From NCBI GenBank assembly GCA_025059915.1, contig JANXDD010000007.1, forward strand, positions 1 through 35,264: a stretch of 35,264 bases of DNA, in the 5' to 3' direction. How positions within the stretch are numbered: position 1 is the first letter of the stretch; each line of letters begins with the position of its first letter. The position numbers and the translations under genes were made by a program. Of the stretch, positions 7,937 through 15,735 are shown in pieces. The notes below the pieces were generated by a model that made no database searches, was not told where the DNA came from, and saw only the letters and a list, made by a program, of their open reading frames with translations. This DNA is from Bacteroidia bacterium (GTDB lineage Bacteria > Bacteroidota > Bacteroidia > SpSt-205).

Positions 7937-10024
7937 GTGGTACGCTGGGGCTGGCTTATAAGTCTTCTCTGGGCGCAGGCAAGCTTTGTGGAGAAGCAAG
8001 CGGATCGGGGGAACTTTCGTATCACGATCAATAACCTTGGAATGATCGGGAATAGTTTTAAGGGCAGCTACCTCGTCCAAGGCTTCAAGTCCGCTGAATA
8101 TCCTAAGGGCTCAGGGATAGAGCACGTCTTTGAGGGTGGGCTATGGATCGGAGCTAAGAAGGGAAATACCATCGTGGTCTCTACGGGCGCTATAGATGAC
8201 CCTACTGGCTACTCTACTGGAAAAGCTGGATTTGAGTTCTCAGCGGAGCCGGGGGCTACCCTTCTGGAGCGAAGCTCCCTTCCTGACCAGATTACTTATG
8301 CTGTGGATGCGGTTTCTCATCAGGACTTTGTTTCGGACTTCACCGATAGATACACTATAGTGCCAGGTACGCAAATCCCCATTCAGAATCTGGAAAATGG
8401 GCCGCTGGGGGCTGATGTGCATTTTGAAGCCTACAACTGGAACTACTCCTTTGCGAACTTTTTCCTTATCTACAATTTCACTATCAAAAATACCAGCTCT
8501 GATATTTGGGACTCCTTGTATGTAGGGTATTGGGTGGATGCGGTCATTCGGAATACAAACATTACCCCTGCAGGGGCGGGGGGTACTCAGTTTTACAACA
8601 AAGGAGGCAATGGATACATAGACACTCTCTTCACTGCTTATGAATTTGACGTCAGTGGCAATCCTGGCTTCACGGATACCTACTTTGGACTGAGGTTCTT
8701 AGGAGCCGAGTACAATGGGGAATTCTACCATCCGGCGCGTCGTCCGCTGCCTCCCGCAGGCTTTGAGGTCAATTTCCAGAGTTGGACATTCCGTGACTTT
8801 ACGGGGCAGTTTAGGTCTCCTCAAAATGACAATGATCGCTGGATAAAAATGAGCACTTCTCTTACAGAGCGGGCTGACTGGGCTACTTTGGTAGTGCCTG
8901 CCCTGCGGATTGCAGGAAATCGTTCTATCATGGTTTCTGCTGGTCCTTTTCTGAATGTGCGACCAGGGGATAGCGTGCGAGTGGCTTTTGCCTTTGTGTT
9001 TGCTCGCAAAACGCCTGATGGCAACCCTAACTCCGCCGACACTCCTCAGCAAAAGGAGGAATTTGTTCGGCATCTTCGTTGGGCACAATCTACGTATGAT
9101 GGAGAGGATGCGAACTTCAACGGACGATTAGATGCCGGGGAAGATCTCAATGGGGATGGTCGTCTAACCCGTTTCGTTTTGCCCAGCCCACCGAATCTCC
9201 CTAAGATTCGCTATGAAATAGAACCCCATCTCATTCGCCTTTACTGGGATGCCTCAGCAGAGGAAAGTATAGACCCTATTTCACGTAAAAAGGACTTTGA
9301 GGGCTACCGAATTTACAAGACGACCCTGGGATTTGATGTGAAAGGTGTGGTAGATATTCTCAAGGAATTGCAGCTGGTAGCTCAGTTTGATAAGCCGGGC
9401 AATGGAATAGGATATGATAATGGCTTTTCCCGAATTCGTCTGCCCGAGCCAAAATACTTTCCCGGCGACCCGACGCCGTATGTGTATATGTATGAGTTCA
9501 GGGGTGTAGCGAACGGTTGGCAGCATGCAATAGCTCTGACGACTTTTGATGAAGGAGATGCGGACAGGAATATAGAGCCTCTGGAAAGCAGTAAGGAGGC
9601 TACTTTACGGCGAGTTTTTGCTGGAGCGCCGCCTAATCGGGGTTTCGTAGCAGGGGAGCCGTATGTGTATCCTAATCCGTACTATGAGCGGGCAAGGTGG
9701 GAGGGGAGTTCCCAAGCGCATGAAGATAAACGCATCATGTTTGCGAACCTTCCGCCCCACTGTGAGGTCTCTATTTACACGACAGCGGGGGATTTAGTAT
9801 ATCGTTTTGAGCATCATGAAGATAATCCCGGAGCGCAGGCTGCTGATAGTCGGTGGTTTGAAACTTATTCAGAGCCGAAGCAGCTGGTAATGAGCGGGGG
9901 AGAACATGGCTGGAACCTTCTCTCCCGTACAGGGCAAATTATTGCGCGGGGATTGTATGTCTTTGCGGTGAAAGATTTGGAAACGGGTCAAGTGCGCACG
10001 GGAAAATTTGTCATCATTCGTTGA
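7937..10024 (+). CDS. Secreted protein with EF-hand-like calcium loops and a T9SS-like/FlgD-like C-terminus; function unknown
   Basis: A 695-residue protein that I do not recognise as a named family. It has a very short, tryptophan-rich signal peptide (MVRWGWLISLLWA, then Q), a long beta-rich region with many aromatic residues (YVGYWVDAVI, TYFGLRFLG), and two dockerin/EF-like loops at residues 391-410 (DANFNGRLDAGED and DLNGDGRL). After these comes a fibronectin-III-like part (IRLYWDASAEESID, FEGYRIYKT). The last 100 residues, VSIYTTAGDLVYRF to GKFVIIR, resemble T9SS type A or FlgD-like C-terminal domains. GTG start, chosen because a TATCTTTG box ends 5 nt before it. It is followed after 3 nt by the next secreted protein, so the two probably work together at the cell surface. 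Confidence 0.75.
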   Translation: MVRWGWLISLLWAQASFVEKQADRGNFRITINNLGMIGNSFKGSYLVQGFKSAEYPKGSGIEHVFEGGLWIGAKKGNTIVVSTGAIDDPTGYSTGKAGFEFSAEPGATLLERSSLPDQITYAVDAVSHQDFVSDFTDRYTIVPGTQIPIQNLENGPLGADVHFEAYNWNYSFANFFLIYNFTIKNTSSDIWDSLYVGYWVDAVIRNTNITPAGAGGTQFYNKGGNGYIDTLFTAYEFDVSGNPGFTDTYFGLRFLGAEYNGEFYHPARRPLPPAGFEVNFQSWTFRDFTGQFRSPQNDNDRWIKMSTSLTERADWATLVVPALRIAGNRSIMVSAGPFLNVRPGDSVRVAFAFVFARKTPDGNPNSADTPQQKEEFVRHLRWAQSTYDGEDANFNGRLDAGEDLNGDGRLTRFVLPSPPNLPKIRYEIEPHLIRLYWDASAEESIDPISRKKDFEGYRIYKTTLGFDVKGVVDILKELQLVAQFDKPGNGIGYDNGFSRIRLPEPKYFPGDPTPYVYMYEFRGVANGWQHAIALTTFDEGDADRNIEPLESSKEATLRRVFAGAPPNRGFVAGEPYVYPNPYYERARWEGSSQAHEDKRIMFANLPPHCEVSIYTTAGDLVYRFEHHEDNPGAQAADSRWFETYSEPKQLVMSGGEHGWNLLSRTGQIIARGLYVFAVKDLETGQVRTGKFVIIR

Positions 10025-10027
10025 GAT

Positions 10028-12166
10028 ATGCGTATCCAGAGGATAACTTATGGCTTGCTGATGGGGTGGTTGGTGGCACAAACGCCGCCGCTTGTAACGA
10101 TTTCTCAGATTCAGACACCTAAAAATCTTGCCGCTGGCAATGACAGCTCTGTGCTTCACGGGCAATATGTCCGAGTGCGAGGGGTCGTCGCAACAAGGTG
10201 TAGTAGTCATAGGCATTTCGGAGTAAGTGGCGGACCTAACAGTAAGCGCTGCAGCATGTGGATTTTTGATACCATCCCCCCTTACCGAGGCCTGCAAATC
10301 CGTCGTCAGAATGTTTCTGATCTGCCCACTGGATTTACCAATCTCCAGCCTGGTCAATATGTAGAACTCAAAGGAACAGTCGGTTACTTTCAGGGAGAGA
10401 TCCAGCTCCTCATAGATACGGTAGATGCTAATAATCCCGTCCAGATTCTCAACATAGGCGTTCCTCTCCCCCCTGCTACTGAAATATCTCTGACGGATAT
10501 CAATCAGCCTAACGGCACACACAACCTCCAGCTCGGGGATCAGTGGCAAGGGCACTTTGTCAAGGTTCGCAATCTCACAGTGACGAATGTCCTTACAAAC
10601 CCTCTGCGTATCTCAGTAGTAGATGCAAATGGAAATCAGGGGCTCATTTTCGGTGAATTCAAGGATCTCACTAATAACTATCCAGTTGGAACGAGATTAG
10701 ATTCTGTCAAGGGAATTGTACTTCATTACTGGCCTTCTCAGGGTACTCCGATGTATGAGATATGCCCCTGGCATGACAGCCTGATGAAAGTAGGGAATGC
10801 TGTCCCGGGTGTGAGTAATCTGCGCCGCACGCCTGTATGTCCTCCTTCTTCCGCCTCTGTGACGGTGGAAGTAGAGGTTGTCGGTGCAGGAAATGATCCA
10901 ATAACTCAGGTTACTCTATTCTGGGCTACTGGAGCGAGTACTACCTATAGCCCTGTTCTTATGACGCAAGTGGGCACTACAAGTACTTATCGGGCGACCA
11001 TCCCCGCTCAACCACAAGGTACTTATGTGCATTATTATGTAGAAGCTCGGGATCAAAGCGGAGATGTGGTCAAGTTTCCGCGCTTTGAGCCCCAGAGCTA
11101 CCGCGTAAATGATGCGGGCTGTCACATCACGGACATTCAGTATGTTATTCCTTCGGTTTTATATGCTTACAATCCAACCGGTCGGCGAGATTACTTGGGG
11201 AGCGGCTACAATCGCTTGTCTGTTTCTAATGTACCAGGGGTAGTTACAGCCACAGAGAATGACTTAGGATACATCTATATTCAGCAGCCGGGGGCTTCCG
11301 AATGGGCAGGCATTTGGGTACGTCCATTATCTGCAGCTCCCCCTCTGCAGATAGGAGATAGTGTAGTAGTTACCAGTGCTCTCGTAGATGAGTATTTTGG
11401 GCTCACCAATTTGAGAGATGCGCAAATTTCTCGTGTGGGTTCTGCTTCAGCTCCGATTATGCCTATAGTGCTTCCGCTCAACTTAGTTTATGGAGATACG
11501 CAATATGCAGCTACGGAGCCCTATGAAAGCATGCTGGTACGTTTCCGTCATGACAATCCTTCTCAGAAGCTGAGGGTGGTTCAGCACCAAATCAGCACGA
11601 GCTATCCCCATCAGGGAGACTACCGGGTAGGCATGGATCCTGCTGACCCTCTGAAAGGCATTCGGGTTCTCGCAGGTCGCCAAACTCAGAATATTTTCTC
11701 CTCTCTGAAAGTCTCCTATGTAAATGATAGCGCGTGGGCGACCACAGATGGTCTTATTGATCCGACGCTGCCCCTATGCGAAGTGTATGACTCCACTACT
11801 CAGATGGACAGCCTACAGGGAATCTTCACTTACCAATGGAATTTCATCAAGCTGCTTCCCCGCTCTAACTCAGACTTTTTCAGAGTAAGTGGGACCTCGT
11901 GCGACAGGAGTACAGCGATAGCTTCAGCTTCTCATTTGCCTTTGCTAATAGGACCGAATCCCGCTCTGCATAGCCTCAATATTCAGGTGCCTGCGGAGCT
12001 TGGGGAGGTTCGGCTTGCTCTCTATACCCTTCAGGGGCAGTGCCTGGCAGAGAAAATTCAACAAGGGACTCAAGAGTGGGACCTTTCTATGCTTCCTGCG
12101 GGTACTTACCTTTTGAAGGTAGTAGCTGGAAGCAAGCAAGCGTTTTTCAGAGTAGTAAAGCTCTAA
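10028..12166 (+). CDS. Secreted OB-fold-repeat protein with T9SS type A sorting domain
   Basis: A 712-residue protein. A signal peptide (MRIQRITYGLLMGWLVA, then Q) is followed by several OB-fold-like modules: about 38-135 (QYVRVRGVV ... QYVELKGTV), 165-250, 385-480 (PGVVTATENDLGYIYIQQ ... LQIGDSVVVTSALVDEY, the pattern of DUF5689/YhcR-type OB folds found in secreted nucleases) and a weaker one near 500-620. An Ig/FN3-like segment lies at about 265-350. The C-terminus (LLIGPNPALHSLNIQVP ... LPAGTYLLKVVAG) is a clear T9SS type A domain. No nuclease active site is visible, so a binding or structural role is as likely as catalysis. Second gene of the operon, 3 nt behind the first, with no Shine-Dalgarno; a terminator follows. 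Confidence 0.8.
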   Translation: MRIQRITYGLLMGWLVAQTPPLVTISQIQTPKNLAAGNDSSVLHGQYVRVRGVVATRCSSHRHFGVSGGPNSKRCSMWIFDTIPPYRGLQIRRQNVSDLPTGFTNLQPGQYVELKGTVGYFQGEIQLLIDTVDANNPVQILNIGVPLPPATEISLTDINQPNGTHNLQLGDQWQGHFVKVRNLTVTNVLTNPLRISVVDANGNQGLIFGEFKDLTNNYPVGTRLDSVKGIVLHYWPSQGTPMYEICPWHDSLMKVGNAVPGVSNLRRTPVCPPSSASVTVEVEVVGAGNDPITQVTLFWATGASTTYSPVLMTQVGTTSTYRATIPAQPQGTYVHYYVEARDQSGDVVKFPRFEPQSYRVNDAGCHITDIQYVIPSVLYAYNPTGRRDYLGSGYNRLSVSNVPGVVTATENDLGYIYIQQPGASEWAGIWVRPLSAAPPLQIGDSVVVTSALVDEYFGLTNLRDAQISRVGSASAPIMPIVLPLNLVYGDTQYAATEPYESMLVRFRHDNPSQKLRVVQHQISTSYPHQGDYRVGMDPADPLKGIRVLAGRQTQNIFSSLKVSYVNDSAWATTDGLIDPTLPLCEVYDSTTQMDSLQGIFTYQWNFIKLLPRSNSDFFRVSGTSCDRSTAIASASHLPLLIGPNPALHSLNIQVPAELGEVRLALYTLQGQCLAEKIQQGTQEWDLSMLPAGTYLLKVVAGSKQAFFRVVKL

Positions 12167-12189
12167 GCAGGCGAGGGAAAGCCTGTATT

Positions 12190-12230
12190 AGCCCTGATTG
12201 GCTGAAAGCCAGTCAGGGCTCTTTCTTTTG
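12190..12230 (+). terminator. Rho-independent terminator
   Basis: A 14-bp stem with a single G-T wobble, AGCCCTGATTGGCT (12190-12203) and AGCCAGTCAGGGCT (12207-12220), closes a 3-nt loop and is followed by CTTTCTTTTG. It ends the secreted-protein operon just before the tRNA-Tyr promoter. Confidence 0.9.
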
Positions 12231-12265
12231 ATAGAAGAGGCTATTTGGGGATGGAGGGAAAGTTG

Positions 12266-12273
12266 TATATTTG
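12266..12273 (+). promoter_or_regulatory. TAnnTTTG promoter box of the tRNA-Tyr/tRNA-Gly unit
   Basis: TATATTTG ends 8 nt before the tRNA-Tyr 5' end. Confidence 0.75.
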
Positions 12274-12281
12274 CGGTCGCT

Positions 12282-12364
12282 GGGGAGTTGCCGGAGTGGT
12301 CAAACGGGCCTGACTGTAAATCAGGTGGCGCTCGCCTACGGAGGTTCGAATCCTCCACTCCCCA
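12282..12364 (+). tRNA. tRNA-Tyr (GTA)
   Basis: An 83-nt class II tRNA with long variable arm: acceptor GGGGAGT / ACTCCCC, anticodon stem CCTGA/TCAGG with loop CTGTAAA (anticodon GTA), T-loop TTCGAAT, discriminator A. CCA is not encoded. tRNA-Gly follows after 3 nt. Confidence 0.97.
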
Positions 12365-12367
12365 CCT

Positions 12368-12444
<77 letters not shown>

Positions 12445-12455
12445 TTTCAGCGAGG

Positions 12456-13163
12456 GTGGGGTATTTTCTCATCGTCTTCTGGCTTCAGCTTTGGCCCATC
12501 AATACCCATCGTCCCACTCAGGGCATAAATGCAATGGTCGTAGAAAAATCCGCGCTTCAGATAGAATCTGGCTATCAGCCTTTCTCTATCCCTGCTGTTT
12601 CATTTATGCATGAGGGGATTTTACAAGGGCGTTATGGAATAGGGGCTTTCTGGGAGCTATTTTGGACAGCAAGCGGGCTCCTTCCATCTCCGAAAGGCGC
12701 ATCGCTTTCTGTAGCTCTCAAGCGAAACTTTTACCGCTCTGCTAAGCTTTCCCTTGCCATCGCCGGCTGGGGCTATCTACCCATGCTCGGGCAATCGCTG
12801 GGAGGGCAGATATGGTCTCTTACTGATGTGACTCTATCGCCTAATGGCACTCTGTCAATAAACTTCGTCGGAGGCTACTTTGAAACAGGGGCACAAGGTT
12901 TTCTCACGGCTTTTTATACCCACACTTGGGAGGGAAAAACTTCGGCATGGGGGGAGCTTTTTGCCTACATCCCCAGCTCGCCGGGAGAGGCAAAGAACCG
13001 ATATGGTTTCGGTGCTGGAGTCCAGCGGCTTCTGGGAAAGAGACGGCTTACAGCGGTAGATATAGCGGCGAACTGCTCCCTTGATCGCCGAATTCAGCTT
13101 ATGATAGGATTGAGCCGTAAAATGCAAACCTTTTCCCTCCAAAGCCGCAAAAAGTCCTCATAA
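12456..13163 (+). CDS. Putative outer-membrane beta-barrel protein (resembles PF13557 'transporter' family)
   Basis: A 235-residue protein starting at GTG 12456, or at the internal ATG 12534. The longer form begins MGYFLIVFWLQLW, a plausible signal segment. Then ALQIESGYQPFSIP recalls the 'lqlEsG' opening of PF13557 (MetA-pathway outer-membrane) proteins, and alternating polar and aromatic strands such as YGIGAFWELFWTAS, FYTHTWEGKTSAWGELFAYI and NRYGFGAGVQRLLG fit a small barrel. The family is suggested, not proved. The gene begins only 15 nt behind tRNA-Gly with just a weak box (TACTTTCA at 12442), so it may be read through from the tRNA promoter. Solute unknown. Confidence 0.6.
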   Translation: MGYFLIVFWLQLWPINTHRPTQGINAMVVEKSALQIESGYQPFSIPAVSFMHEGILQGRYGIGAFWELFWTASGLLPSPKGASLSVALKRNFYRSAKLSLAIAGWGYLPMLGQSLGGQIWSLTDVTLSPNGTLSINFVGGYFETGAQGFLTAFYTHTWEGKTSAWGELFAYIPSSPGEAKNRYGFGAGVQRLLGKRRLTAVDIAANCSLDRRIQLMIGLSRKMQTFSLQSRKKSS

Positions 13164-13275
13164 GTCCTACTTGCTAAATGGAAAGGATGAAGTCTCTATG
13201 CTGAAGAGGGCACGCCCTTAGGCTCAGGAGATGAAAGCATATTTGGGGAGGTGCGTAGCCGGGGGAATTTTTTCG

Positions 13276-13283
13276 TATCTTTG
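13276..13283 (+). promoter_or_regulatory. TAnnTTTG promoter box of tRNA-Leu
   Basis: TATCTTTG ends 8 nt before the tRNA-Leu 5' end. Confidence 0.75.
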
Positions 13284-13291
13284 CATCCACT

Positions 13292-13373
13292 GCCGAAGTG
13301 GCGGAACTGGTAGACGCGCACGTTTCAGGGGCGTGTGGGGTTTCCCGTGTGGGTTCGAGTCCCACCTTCGGCA
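13292..13373 (+). tRNA. tRNA-Leu (CAG)
   Basis: An 82-nt class II tRNA: acceptor GCCGAAG / CTTCGGC, D-arm with GGCGGAACTGGTAGACGC, anticodon stem CACGT/GCGTG with loop TTCAGGG (anticodon CAG), a variable arm, T-loop TTCGAGT, discriminator A. CCA is not encoded. Confidence 0.96.
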
Positions 13374-13399
13374 CAAAACGAGATTCATACCTTGCTCTC

Positions 13400-13912
13400 G
13401 TGCTGCCGCCTGCATATCCTTTCTGGCGTCAAAAAGCGCTGGACGTCTTTAGCCAAAAATATGCGCAATACGGAGAAAGCTGGAATGAGCTTTCTCTTCC
13501 ATCGCTGATAGACCTTCTTTACATAAAGGCAAGTCGGATTCGCACCCTTCTCCGAGGAGAGGGAGCGGCGGCGACAGGGGAATCTCCGATTCATGATTGG
13601 ATTGCTCTGGCAAATTATGCAGCGCTTACTTTGGCGAAGCTTCGGCAAGTGTCTCCGAGGGAGTCTCTTTCAGCTATGTATGCAGAGGCGCAGGCCCTTT
13701 TAGAGAAAAAGAATGCAGACTATGGCGATGCATGGCAGCACATGAGGCCGCTGGCTTTTGTTGAGTTTATACTTATGAAACTGGCACGACTGCGGCAGAT
13801 GGACTCAGCGCCCGATGAAAACGCCTCTGCTATAGCGGATAACCTCTTTGACATACTTAACTATGCCCTTCTATACTTGAGTCGGTATGGAGATGCGCTT
13901 GCTACCTCTTAG
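13400..13912 (+). CDS. DUF1599 (nucleotide-modification-associated domain 1) protein with two tandem copies of the domain
   Basis: The frame runs back into tRNA-Leu, so the apparent upstream ATG at 13298 cannot be the start. The first usable start after the tRNA is GTG at 13400, giving 170 residues. A box-like TACCTTGC at 13388-13395 lies 4 nt before it, as in other leaderless genes here. The protein holds two copies of one pattern: KYAQYGESW ... [13 protein letters not shown] in the first half and KNADYGDAW ... [12 protein letters not shown] in the second, each followed by an all-helical segment with NYAALTL or [16 protein letters not shown] is the DUF1599 hallmark. The family is annotated as nucleotide-modification associated, but its biochemical role is unclear to me. 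The next gene overlaps it by 26 bp. Confidence 0.8.
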   Translation: MLPPAYPFWRQKALDVFSQKYAQYGESWNELSLPSLIDLLYIKASRIRTLLRGEGAAATGESPIHDWIALANYAALTLAKLRQVSPRESLSAMYAEAQALLEKKNADYGDAWQHMRPLAFVEFILMKLARLRQMDSAPDENASAIADNLFDILNYALLYLSRYGDALATS

Positions 13913-14519
13913 AGTGTGGATGCAAATGGCAGTATTGGCAGCGCTCCTACATGTGATAGGAGCGCTGCTGATTGATTATCTGGCGTGGAAAGGTGGGTTT
14001 GTTTATCAAGTAATGGGAGGACAATTCCTACTTTTAGCAGGGGGGGTATGGCTTTTGATAGTGTTGGCGCTCTTCCTTGTGAGGATGCGTCGTTTTGGAT
14101 ATCTGGATCCCATACGAATTATTCTCTGGACCGTGGGGGTTGCTGCCCTCAGCGCCCCCCTCAAAGCTCTCGGCGAAAAGCTGATGGAGCCCCTTTTGAG
14201 GGCTGAGTATGAAGCGTATCCTGAGAAAAGAGCGGCGGCCTGGCGAGCCTATTTTCGGGCCCAATCAGAAGGAGGCCGCATAGATATCTCCCCCAAACAG
14301 CAAGAGGAGATCATTCAAAACCAGATCCGACTATATCACGCTTACCGAAAGCGAGAAGAGCACTTGGGCTATGCCATCATAGATCGGCTCAAGATTTTAG
14401 GGCTTTTAGGAATTCTATATGGTCTCATTCTCGGACTTCTTTTGCGAGGGGATGGTACTGGAGGACAGCCTGTGCCAAATCGCGTGGGAGGAGCTGAAGA
14501 TAATGTTGGGTCGTCGTGA
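13887..14519 (+). CDS. Four-helix inner-membrane protein, DUF4199-like layout
   Basis: A 210-residue protein with hydrophobic segments near residues 10-30 (MQMAVLAALLHVIGALLI), 42-65 (GGQFLLLAGGVWLLIVLALF), 75-90 (IILWTVGVAALSAP) and 168-187 (ILGLLGILYGLILGLLL). A long charged region lies between the third and fourth (EYEAYPEKRAAAWRAYF). Three helices, an extended polar part and a last helix is the layout of Bacteroidota DUF4199 proteins, but I see no decisive motif. ATG codons occur at 13887 and 13893. TATACTTG at 13872-13879, inside the DUF1599 gene, could be its own promoter. Its last 95 bp overlap the end of the Xer gene on the other strand. Function unknown. Confidence 0.65.
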   Translation: MEMRLLPLRVWMQMAVLAALLHVIGALLIDYLAWKGGFVYQVMGGQFLLLAGGVWLLIVLALFLVRMRRFGYLDPIRIILWTVGVAALSAPLKALGEKLMEPLLRAEYEAYPEKRAAAWRAYFRAQSEGGRIDISPKQQEEIIQNQIRLYHAYRKREEHLGYAIIDRLKILGLLGILYGLILGLLLRGDGTGGQPVPNRVGGAEDNVGSS

Positions 14520-15321
14520 GAGAGGCATGACCTAAAAGCTGTTGAAGGTAGGCGATATCCATTCCAGCCAGAAGGAGGTGGGTGGCATAGCTGTGCCGCA
14601 GAGCATGGGGACTAATAGGTCGCTCTATTCCAGCTAACCGAGCTGCTTCCCGTACGATGGTAAATGCTTGAATGCGTGTCAGCGCTCCACCTTTCTGGCT
14701 AAGGAGAAGGGCTGTAGTATTCTGCGTAGCCTGCTTGGCCCGGTGGGGAAGGTATGCCTCTAGTGCCGTGCGGATTCCCCGGCCGTAGGGAACCCAGCGG
14801 ACCTTCCCTCCTTTGCCATAGATCAGAAGCATCTCTTCTTGATGATTTATGTCTTCTAATCGCAGGTTGCATGCTTCACTTACGCGCAGACCTGCCCCAT
14901 AGAGCAGCTCAAGAAGAAGTCTATTTCTCCAGCCATGACGGCGGTCTGTGGGGTAGTTCTCTATCATTTGGCGAGCCTCCTCCGGGGTGAGATAGGTGGG
15001 TATTTTTCGCCAAAATCGTGGATTTTCCCAGAAGTTTGACAGGTCCTCGGCGAGATACCCCATTTCATACAGAAATCTCAATAGACTTCGCACCGCAGAG
15101 AGCTTACGAGCCAGAGTGATTGATTGCCATTCATTGGCTTGGGAAAGTAGGGCGAGCTTAGTTTCAATCTGATTGTACCTTAGGGGAGTTCCTATCAGGG
15201 GCATCAGGTCTCGTAGGTATGCTTGAAGGGTGGCTGGACGAAGCCCCTTTTCTATCTGGAGGTAATGGAGCCACTGAGTCAAAATATCTTTGGAAAGGTG
15301 AAGCGAATCCGCATTCTCCAT
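14425..15321 (-). CDS. Xer-family site-specific tyrosine recombinase (XerC/XerD)
   Basis: With the ATG at 15321 the protein is 298 residues, the standard XerC/D size; the frame is open further upstream but that extension runs through aroQ and is not family-like. The N-terminal SAM-like core-binding domain (LTQWLHYLQIEKGLRPATLQ) is followed by the catalytic domain with GAGLRVSEA (Arg), YGKGGKVRWVP (Lys), HALRHSYATHLL (His-x-x-Arg), LLGHASLTTT (His) and the nucleophile in QHYLQL. Role: chromosome dimer resolution at dif. Normal size, a housekeeping neighbourhood and no att-like repeats argue against a mobile integrase. XerC and XerD cannot be told apart here. Its promoter TACATTTG lies inside aroQ, 4 nt before the start. 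Confidence 0.92.
   Translation of the reverse strand: MENADSLHLSKDILTQWLHYLQIEKGLRPATLQAYLRDLMPLIGTPLRYNQIETKLALLSQANEWQSITLARKLSAVRSLLRFLYEMGYLAEDLSNFWENPRFWRKIPTYLTPEEARQMIENYPTDRRHGWRNRLLLELLYGAGLRVSEACNLRLEDINHQEEMLLIYGKGGKVRWVPYGRGIRTALEAYLPHRAKQATQNTTALLLSQKGGALTRIQAFTIVREAARLAGIERPISPHALRHSYATHLLLAGMDIAYLQQLLGHASLTTTQHYLQLLPRDLAQAVLQYHPLAKEVRE
15285..15292 (+). promoter_or_regulatory. TAnnTTTG promoter box of aroQ, inside the xer gene region
   Basis: TATCTTTG ends 5 nt before the GTG at 15298. It falls downstream of the xer start codon, so it lies within xer coding sequence. Confidence 0.75.
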
Positions 15322-15735
15322 GGTCCAAATGTAGCACAGATTGGAAAGGGCCGAGAGCCTCAGTGGTATGGGCATGAGCCATGGGAGCAGTTTTGGCTTA
15401 CTCTTCAGGAAAAATACGCGGGACAAGCAGAGCTTACTTACCTTAGTAGTGCCTCTGAGGGACAGCTGATTGAATGGATATGGGAAATAGAGAGGTATGA
15501 TGGGCTTATTCTCAATCCGGGGGCGCTGGCGCACACAAGTTTAGCTCTGTATGATGCTCTCCTCGGATGTGGAAAGCCCTGTATAGAAGTGCATTATAGT
15601 CAGATATATCGGCGGGAGCGCTTTCGTCAGCGTCTTATTACAGCGAGAGCGTGCTGGGGGGTCATCACCGGGCTGGGATGGATGGGGTATGAACTGGCGC
15701 TGCTTGCCCTCTTGCGTTATGAAGGAAGGGGATAA
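15298..15735 (+). CDS. aroQ: Type II 3-dehydroquinate dehydratase
   Basis: Dehydrates 3-dehydroquinate to 3-dehydroshikimate in the shikimate pathway. With the GTG at 15298 the protein has 145 residues, the usual type II length; the frame continues upstream to an ATG at 15223 but that stretch is antisense to xer and unlike the family. Motifs: ILHGPN at the N-terminus, GREPQWYG with Arg19 and catalytic Tyr24, SEGQLIEWI, NPGALAHTSLALYDAL, EVHYSQIYRRERFR and GVITGLGWMGYELAL. The GPN-LNLLG segment is altered to GPNVAQIG. The start is supported by TATCTTTG 5 nt upstream. It shares its first 24 bp with the start of xer and its last 19 bp with the end of a Wzz-like gene. Confidence 0.93.
   Translation: MKRIRILHGPNVAQIGKGREPQWYGHEPWEQFWLTLQEKYAGQAELTYLSSASEGQLIEWIWEIERYDGLILNPGALAHTSLALYDALLGCGKPCIEVHYSQIYRRERFRQRLITARACWGVITGLGWMGYELALLALLRYEGRG
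15326..15333 (-). promoter_or_regulatory. TAnnTTTG promoter box of the xer gene, inside aroQ
   Basis: The minus strand reads TACATTTG, ending 4 nt before the xer ATG. The box lies wholly within aroQ coding sequence. Confidence 0.7.

Noticed and set aside
8699-9088. A 129-codon minus-strand frame inside the 7937 gene
   Set aside because: It is fully contained in a well-supported gene and low in recognisable protein features.
9869-10555. A 228-codon minus-strand frame
   Set aside because: It is a shadow of the end of one secreted-protein gene and the start of the next, has no promoter box and no family-like motif, and crosses their junction.
13174-13452. Several frames on both strands across tRNA-Leu, for example one with [13 protein letters not shown]
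   Set aside because: They are translations of the tRNA-Leu gene and its complement, not proteins. The DUF1599 frame is also trimmed to begin after the tRNA.
14425-15321. Xer recombinase as an integrase of a mobile element
   Set aside because: Its size and neighbours are housekeeping, no duplicated att-like sequence is seen near the tRNA genes, and no phage or plasmid genes are present.
14425-15534. A 71-codon N-terminal extension of the Xer protein beginning at 15534
   Set aside because: The extension is antisense to aroQ, unlike Xer N-termini, and lies upstream of the promoter box; the ATG at 15321 gives the standard 298 residues.
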